From the NCBI GenBank assembly GCA_038199755.1, contig JBBPYR010000129.1, forward strand, positions 1-8,938: a stretch of DNA of 8,938 bases, given 5' to 3'. Positions 6,049-8,938 of this stretch are shown here, piece after piece (position 1 is the first letter of the stretch; each line of letters begins with the position of its first letter). Below the pieces are notes generated by a model. That model was not told the DNA's origin, did not search any database, and saw nothing but the letters and a program-made list of their open reading frames with translations. The stretch is from JBBPYR01 sp038199755 (lineage in GTDB: Bacteria > Chloroflexota > Ktedonobacteria > Ktedonobacterales > Ktedonobacteraceae). The position numbers were made by a program, and so were the translations under genes.

Positions 6049-6068
6049 GTGCTTTGTTGTGCTTTGTT
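6049..6068 (+). repeat. tandem GTGCTTTGTT x2 in the NACHT leader
   Basis: Two perfect copies of a 10-bp unit lie back to back at 6049-6058 and 6059-6068, nine bases before the ribosome-binding site. A 10-bp period matches one DNA helical turn, and slippage here would alter leader length. Confidence 0.6.
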
Positions 6069-6076
6069 TCCATTTT

Positions 6077-6083
6077 GGGAGAG
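6077..6083 (+). promoter_or_regulatory. NACHT gene ribosome-binding site GGGAGAG
   Basis: GGGAGAG lies five bases before the ATG at 6089 and fixes that start over the in-frame GTG at 6059, which has no such site. Confidence 0.7.
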
Positions 6084-6088
6084 TTTCT

Positions 6089-8938
6089 ATGGCCGACCCT
6101 AAACAGTTTGGCAAACAGGTAAATGAGTATCTTACATGGCGTGGCCTTACTCAGATGGAGCTAGCAGGCCAGGTTTATCTTTCACCATCAGAACTTAGCA
6201 AGCGACTCAATGGTAGCAAACCTTTGACTAAAGAATATGTACGCTCCATTGTGAGAGCACTAGCAAAGCTTGATGCGATCTCAACTAAAGAACAGGTAGC
6301 ATATTTGCTTCGTCTGATGGAATGCGATGACTTCAATCAGGTAGATTGGGCTAGTGATCCGCTGAATCGGCTGATGTCAGCTTCTCCACAATCGCAATAT
6401 GATCCTCTTACATTTACAGCAATACGTAGTCAATATCTTGATATCGTTGCCAAGCGATACAATGTGGTGACACTGCCACTCGGAAGGACCAATGATTTCC
6501 CCCTCCAGGCTGTATTTCAACCGCTCAAGTTACGTCAGGACGCTTTGGTGGCAGAAGACCTTTCCTATGAAGAGCGTCGCGCCTTTCTTGACGAACCCAC
6601 TAGGGGAGAGAATGATCCACGTCGTCCGTCTTCAAGGCAAGAAGAGCCAGAAGTTCATGAGCGAAGACGAAAGGCTGTCACTGTCAGTAGCGGCGAAGAA
6701 GCTCTTGAAAGATGTCCAGAAGGCCGTCTCGTCATTTTAGGAAATCCCGGCTCCGGCAAGACGACAATGCTCAAAGATTTCGTGCGCAAAGCAGCCTTAC
6801 AAGCAAGCACCACCAACACTAACGTGACCCCCATTTTCATTTCTTTACCTGATCTCGCCGAGTCAGCACCTAGTCAAACGCTTCAACGGTACTTACCCAT
6901 TATGCTCGGGCAGTTGGGAGTAGATGAAAGCTATGCACATAGTATTTGGGAAGATATACAGCGAGGGCATGCATTGGTCTGCCTAGACGGCTTAGATGAA
7001 GTTGCAACAGAACAAAGAGAAACAATTATTGATTGGATCAATGATTTGGCATCTCGGACAGGAAATAGATGGGTGGTTGGTTCCCGTTTCTCCGAATATA
7101 AAAGTGGACAGTTGAAGAGGGGGCGGTTTGCGGAGTGGGAACTACAACCCTTGACAGATGTATTGCGTCGAGAGCTGGCACAACGGCTACTCCCCGAGAT
7201 ATACAAACAACTATATGATACGAATAGGTTTCCAAGACGCCTGCCATCTTCATTTCTAAAGGCATTAGACAAGCATGCGCGTGCAGCAACCTGGGGGAAA
7301 AATCCGTTGCTCTTAAGCCTTGCTGCCCTCGTATTTGTTGATACAGGGACACTCCCACCGAGCCGAGCAGAACTGTACCATCAGGTTATCGATGCCGTTC
7401 TAAAAACTCGTCTAAAAGATTCGCTGCGACGAACGACGGTGTACATAGTGGCCGCTGCCTTGGCACTGGAACTTCACCGACAGAAGAGACGCACCGTTAC
7501 ACGCGAAATACTCTTTCGTGTACTTCCTGAAATCCGCAAAAGGATGGAAGAGAATTGGAATACTGAAACGCTCGCTCGCGATCTCATCAATTCAGGACTT
7601 TTCGAAGTGGTTGCTAAGGAAACCTACGGCTTTTGGCATCAAACCTATCACGAGTATCTTGCAGCGATGGATCTTGCTCAAAACTTCATGAGTCAAGAAG
7701 TGCCTGTCCGAAAAAGAGCCTGGGCTCTGGCTTGGGAGATGCGAAGGTACAGTCGATGGGCTGAGGTGCTACGGCTACTGGTAGGGGTGCTCGTAGACAA
7801 GGCACAGGAAGCAGGCGTTCAGCAGGCTCTTTCCTGGCTGCATGCACTCGCCGCCCTACGGAATCAGCCAGAAGGTGATGTTGGCGACTTAGGATTGGCA
7901 CTGATACTCCGTTCGTTGGGCGAAACAGGAGAAATGAAAATGTTGCGGAGATGGAAGGGTAAAGAGTGGATACGGCTTGAGGAGGAGATAGCAGATACTT
8001 GGACCCAGGCACTCTTTGAGGCAATACATCGTGGACACGGGGTACGACGAGAGCGACTCCTTTCCTTGGCAGATGATGTATGTTATTTTAGCCCATCTGT
8101 TGTTTCGGGTATCGCGAAAAAACTGATAGCAGATAATGCGAGAACAAGTCTGCCAAAGCACGAGGCGGTTCTGCGCGTGCTCGGCAAACTGGGGAAAAAT
8201 GCACCGGTTGACTACATCACCGGTGCATTGGACGACCAACACGAGGAAGTGCGCTCTGCAGCCGCCCACGCACTGGCAGAACTGGGAGGAAATAGATCGG
8301 TACGTGCATTGGTCAGGGCTTTCAAGCACACCAGAGCAACTGTTCGCGAAGCGGCAATACAGGCGGCAGGTGAGATGCGAGAGTATGATCTACTCGACCA
8401 TTTCCTCAGGGGACTACGGGATCATGACTGGCGTGTGCGAAGAGCAGCAGTGGAGGCTCTGGGCAATCTAGAGGACCGGGCTCCGGTGGACCAGCTAGCC
8501 AAAGGTCTACGCGATGAAGAAGTGCTCGTACGAGCGGCTGCAGTAGAAGCAGCAGGAAGACTAGGAGCGGAGGTTGCGTTCGATCTATTGATTACAGCAC
8601 TCGATGATCCTTATGACAGTGTCCGCGCCACGGCGATAGAGATTCTGGGTGAGCGTACTCCTGTGGATAGGTTGATCGCTGAGGTAGACATTTCCAAAAC
8701 CCAAGCATTTTATAGCTGTGCCTATATACCAGCTCTGGAGGTATTAGCTCGACTGGAAGAACGGTTCACTGCGGAAAGGTTTACCCAAATGGGAGAGAAC
8801 GAGAGTCAAGAGCTTCTTGATGCCATGCGCGGGATATATCTTCATGAATTTCTGCCGCTTATACAGGAATTCCAACAGAAAACGCCCACTGAGCAGGTAA
8901 TTGAGGCACTCTATGATACGAATAAGGAACACAGCCTA
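6089..8938 (+). CDS. HTH-NACHT-HEAT STAND ATPase, candidate immune sensor (C-terminus beyond the window)
   Basis: A single frame of 950 codons runs without a stop to the window edge. Residues 7-60 form an XRE/Cro-like HTH, with GLTQMELAGQVYLSPSELSK (19-38) as the helix-turn-helix. Residues about 60-200 are a linker that turns polar and Arg/Glu-rich near 170-195. The NACHT core has Walker A GNPGSGKTT (218-226, K224), Walker B LVCLDGLDEV (296-305; D300, D303, E304) and a sensor-like GSRFSEY (331-337). The later NACHT-associated motif FWHQTYHEYLAA lies at 515-526. From about 688 to 865 there are five or six HEAT repeats of roughly 30 residues, each with the VR.AA...LG core. STAND proteins of this type bind a trigger through their repeats, oligomerize on ATP and activate an effector; bacterial NACHT proteins include anti-phage defences. 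No nuclease, TIR or other killing domain is visible, so the HTH end may recruit a partner or the effector may lie past the edge. Transcriptional regulation is the alternative. Confidence 0.9.
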   Translation, partial: MADPKQFGKQVNEYLTWRGLTQMELAGQVYLSPSELSKRLNGSKPLTKEYVRSIVRALAKLDAISTKEQVAYLLRLMECDDFNQVDWASDPLNRLMSASPQSQYDPLTFTAIRSQYLDIVAKRYNVVTLPLGRTNDFPLQAVFQPLKLRQDALVAEDLSYEERRAFLDEPTRGENDPRRPSSRQEEPEVHERRRKAVTVSSGEEALERCPEGRLVILGNPGSGKTTMLKDFVRKAALQASTTNTNVTPIFISLPDLAESAPSQTLQRYLPIMLGQLGVDESYAHSIWEDIQRGHALVCLDGLDEVATEQRETIIDWINDLASRTGNRWVVGSRFSEYKSGQLKRGRFAEWELQPLTDVLRRELAQRLLPEIYKQLYDTNRFPRRLPSSFLKALDKHARAATWGKNPLLLSLAALVFVDTGTLPPSRAELYHQVIDAVLKTRLKDSLRRTTVYIVAAALALELHRQKRRTVTREILFRVLPEIRKRMEENWNTETLARDLINSGLFEVVAKETYGFWHQTYHEYLAAMDLAQNFMSQEVPVRKRAWALAWEMRRYSRWAEVLRLLVGVLVDKAQEAGVQQALSWLHALAALRNQPEGDVGDLGLALILRSLGETGEMKMLRRWKGKEWIRLEEEIADTWTQALFEAIHRGHGVRRERLLSLADDVCYFSPSVVSGIAKKLIADNARTSLPKHEAVLRVLGKLGKNAPVDYITGALDDQHEEVRSAAAHALAELGGNRSVRALVRAFKHTRATVREAAIQAAGEMREYDLLDHFLRGLRDHDWRVRRAAVEALGNLEDRAPVDQLAKGLRDEEVLVRAAAVEAAGRLGAEVAFDLLITALDDPYDSVRATAIEILGERTPVDRLIAEVDISKTQAFYSCAYIPALEVLARLEERFTAERFTQMGENESQELLDAMRGIYLHEFLPLIQEFQQKTPTEQVIEALYDTNKEHSL
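8150..8690 (+). repeat. HEAT-repeat coding array in the NACHT protein
   Basis: The encoded units start near residues 688, 706, 735, 766, 797 and 829; the first is less regular. Cores such as EEVRSAAAHALAELG, WRVRRAAVEALGNL and VLVRAAAVEAAGRLG show the Asp/Val/Arg/Ala pattern of PBS-lyase-type HEAT repeats. After about 870 the pattern fades into a different helical segment that continues to the window end. Confidence 0.75.

Larger units (their letters stand above)
5742..6088. other. divergent AT-rich intergenic region
   Basis: This region separates the leftward helicase gene from the rightward NACHT gene. It has no gene-like frame. It contains a good rightward promoter, repeated TGCATCT words, a 10-bp tandem repeat before the NACHT ribosome site, and a small inverted repeat near the helicase start. 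I find no leftward promoter with both boxes convincing. Confidence 0.6.

Noticed and set aside
7686..8329. Minus-strand frames within the HEAT region
   Set aside because: They are antisense to an uninterrupted 950-codon gene with clear NACHT and HEAT motifs.

Overview
The window looks like one end of a mobilizable or conjugative element from a bacterium. It carries a tightly packed mobilization operon, a degenerate serine-recombinase domain protein and an SF2 helicase, all on the minus strand. A large HTH-NACHT-HEAT (STAND ATPase) gene diverges from them on the plus strand. Shine-Dalgarno sites are clear and base composition is moderate, with AT-richer intergenic DNA. The set of proteins (small HUH relaxase, VirD4-like ATPase, NACHT-HEAT protein with an HTH) reminds me of Chloroflexota, class Ktedonobacteria. 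That is a hunch from general familiarity and nothing in the sequence proves it.

Layout. Positions 1-2890 (minus) hold four genes read right to left: a ribbon-helix-helix DNA-binding protein (2396-2890), a very acidic 83-residue protein with tandem decapeptide repeats (2148-2399), a short MOB relaxase with a complete histidine triad (1512-2132), and a VirD4/TraG coupling ATPase running off the left edge (1-1515). Two junctions are ATGA overlaps and the third is a 15-nt gap with a good ribosome-binding site, so this is almost certainly one translationally coupled operon. The 420 bp upstream (2891-3310) hold no convincing gene but are rich in CTAG and inverted repeats, which makes them the best place for an operator or oriT.

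Positions 3311-3787 (minus) encode a stand-alone, probably inactive resolvase N-terminal domain. The gap 3788-4082 contains repeated copies of TGGCTCCCA, two of them forming a hairpin. Positions 4083-5741 (minus) encode a 552-residue DEAH helicase with a GTG start. The divergent intergenic region 5742-6088 has a good sigma-70-type promoter facing right. From 6089 a single uninterrupted frame of 950 codons runs off the right edge; it has an N-terminal HTH, a complete NACHT NTPase and a run of HEAT repeats.

How the parts fit. The RHH protein probably binds near the nick site, the relaxase would cut and carry the strand, and the coupling ATPase would hand it to a secretion channel whose genes are not visible here. 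The NACHT protein is of the kind now linked to anti-phage immunity and may be defence cargo of the element. That last point is inferred from domain architecture and position only.
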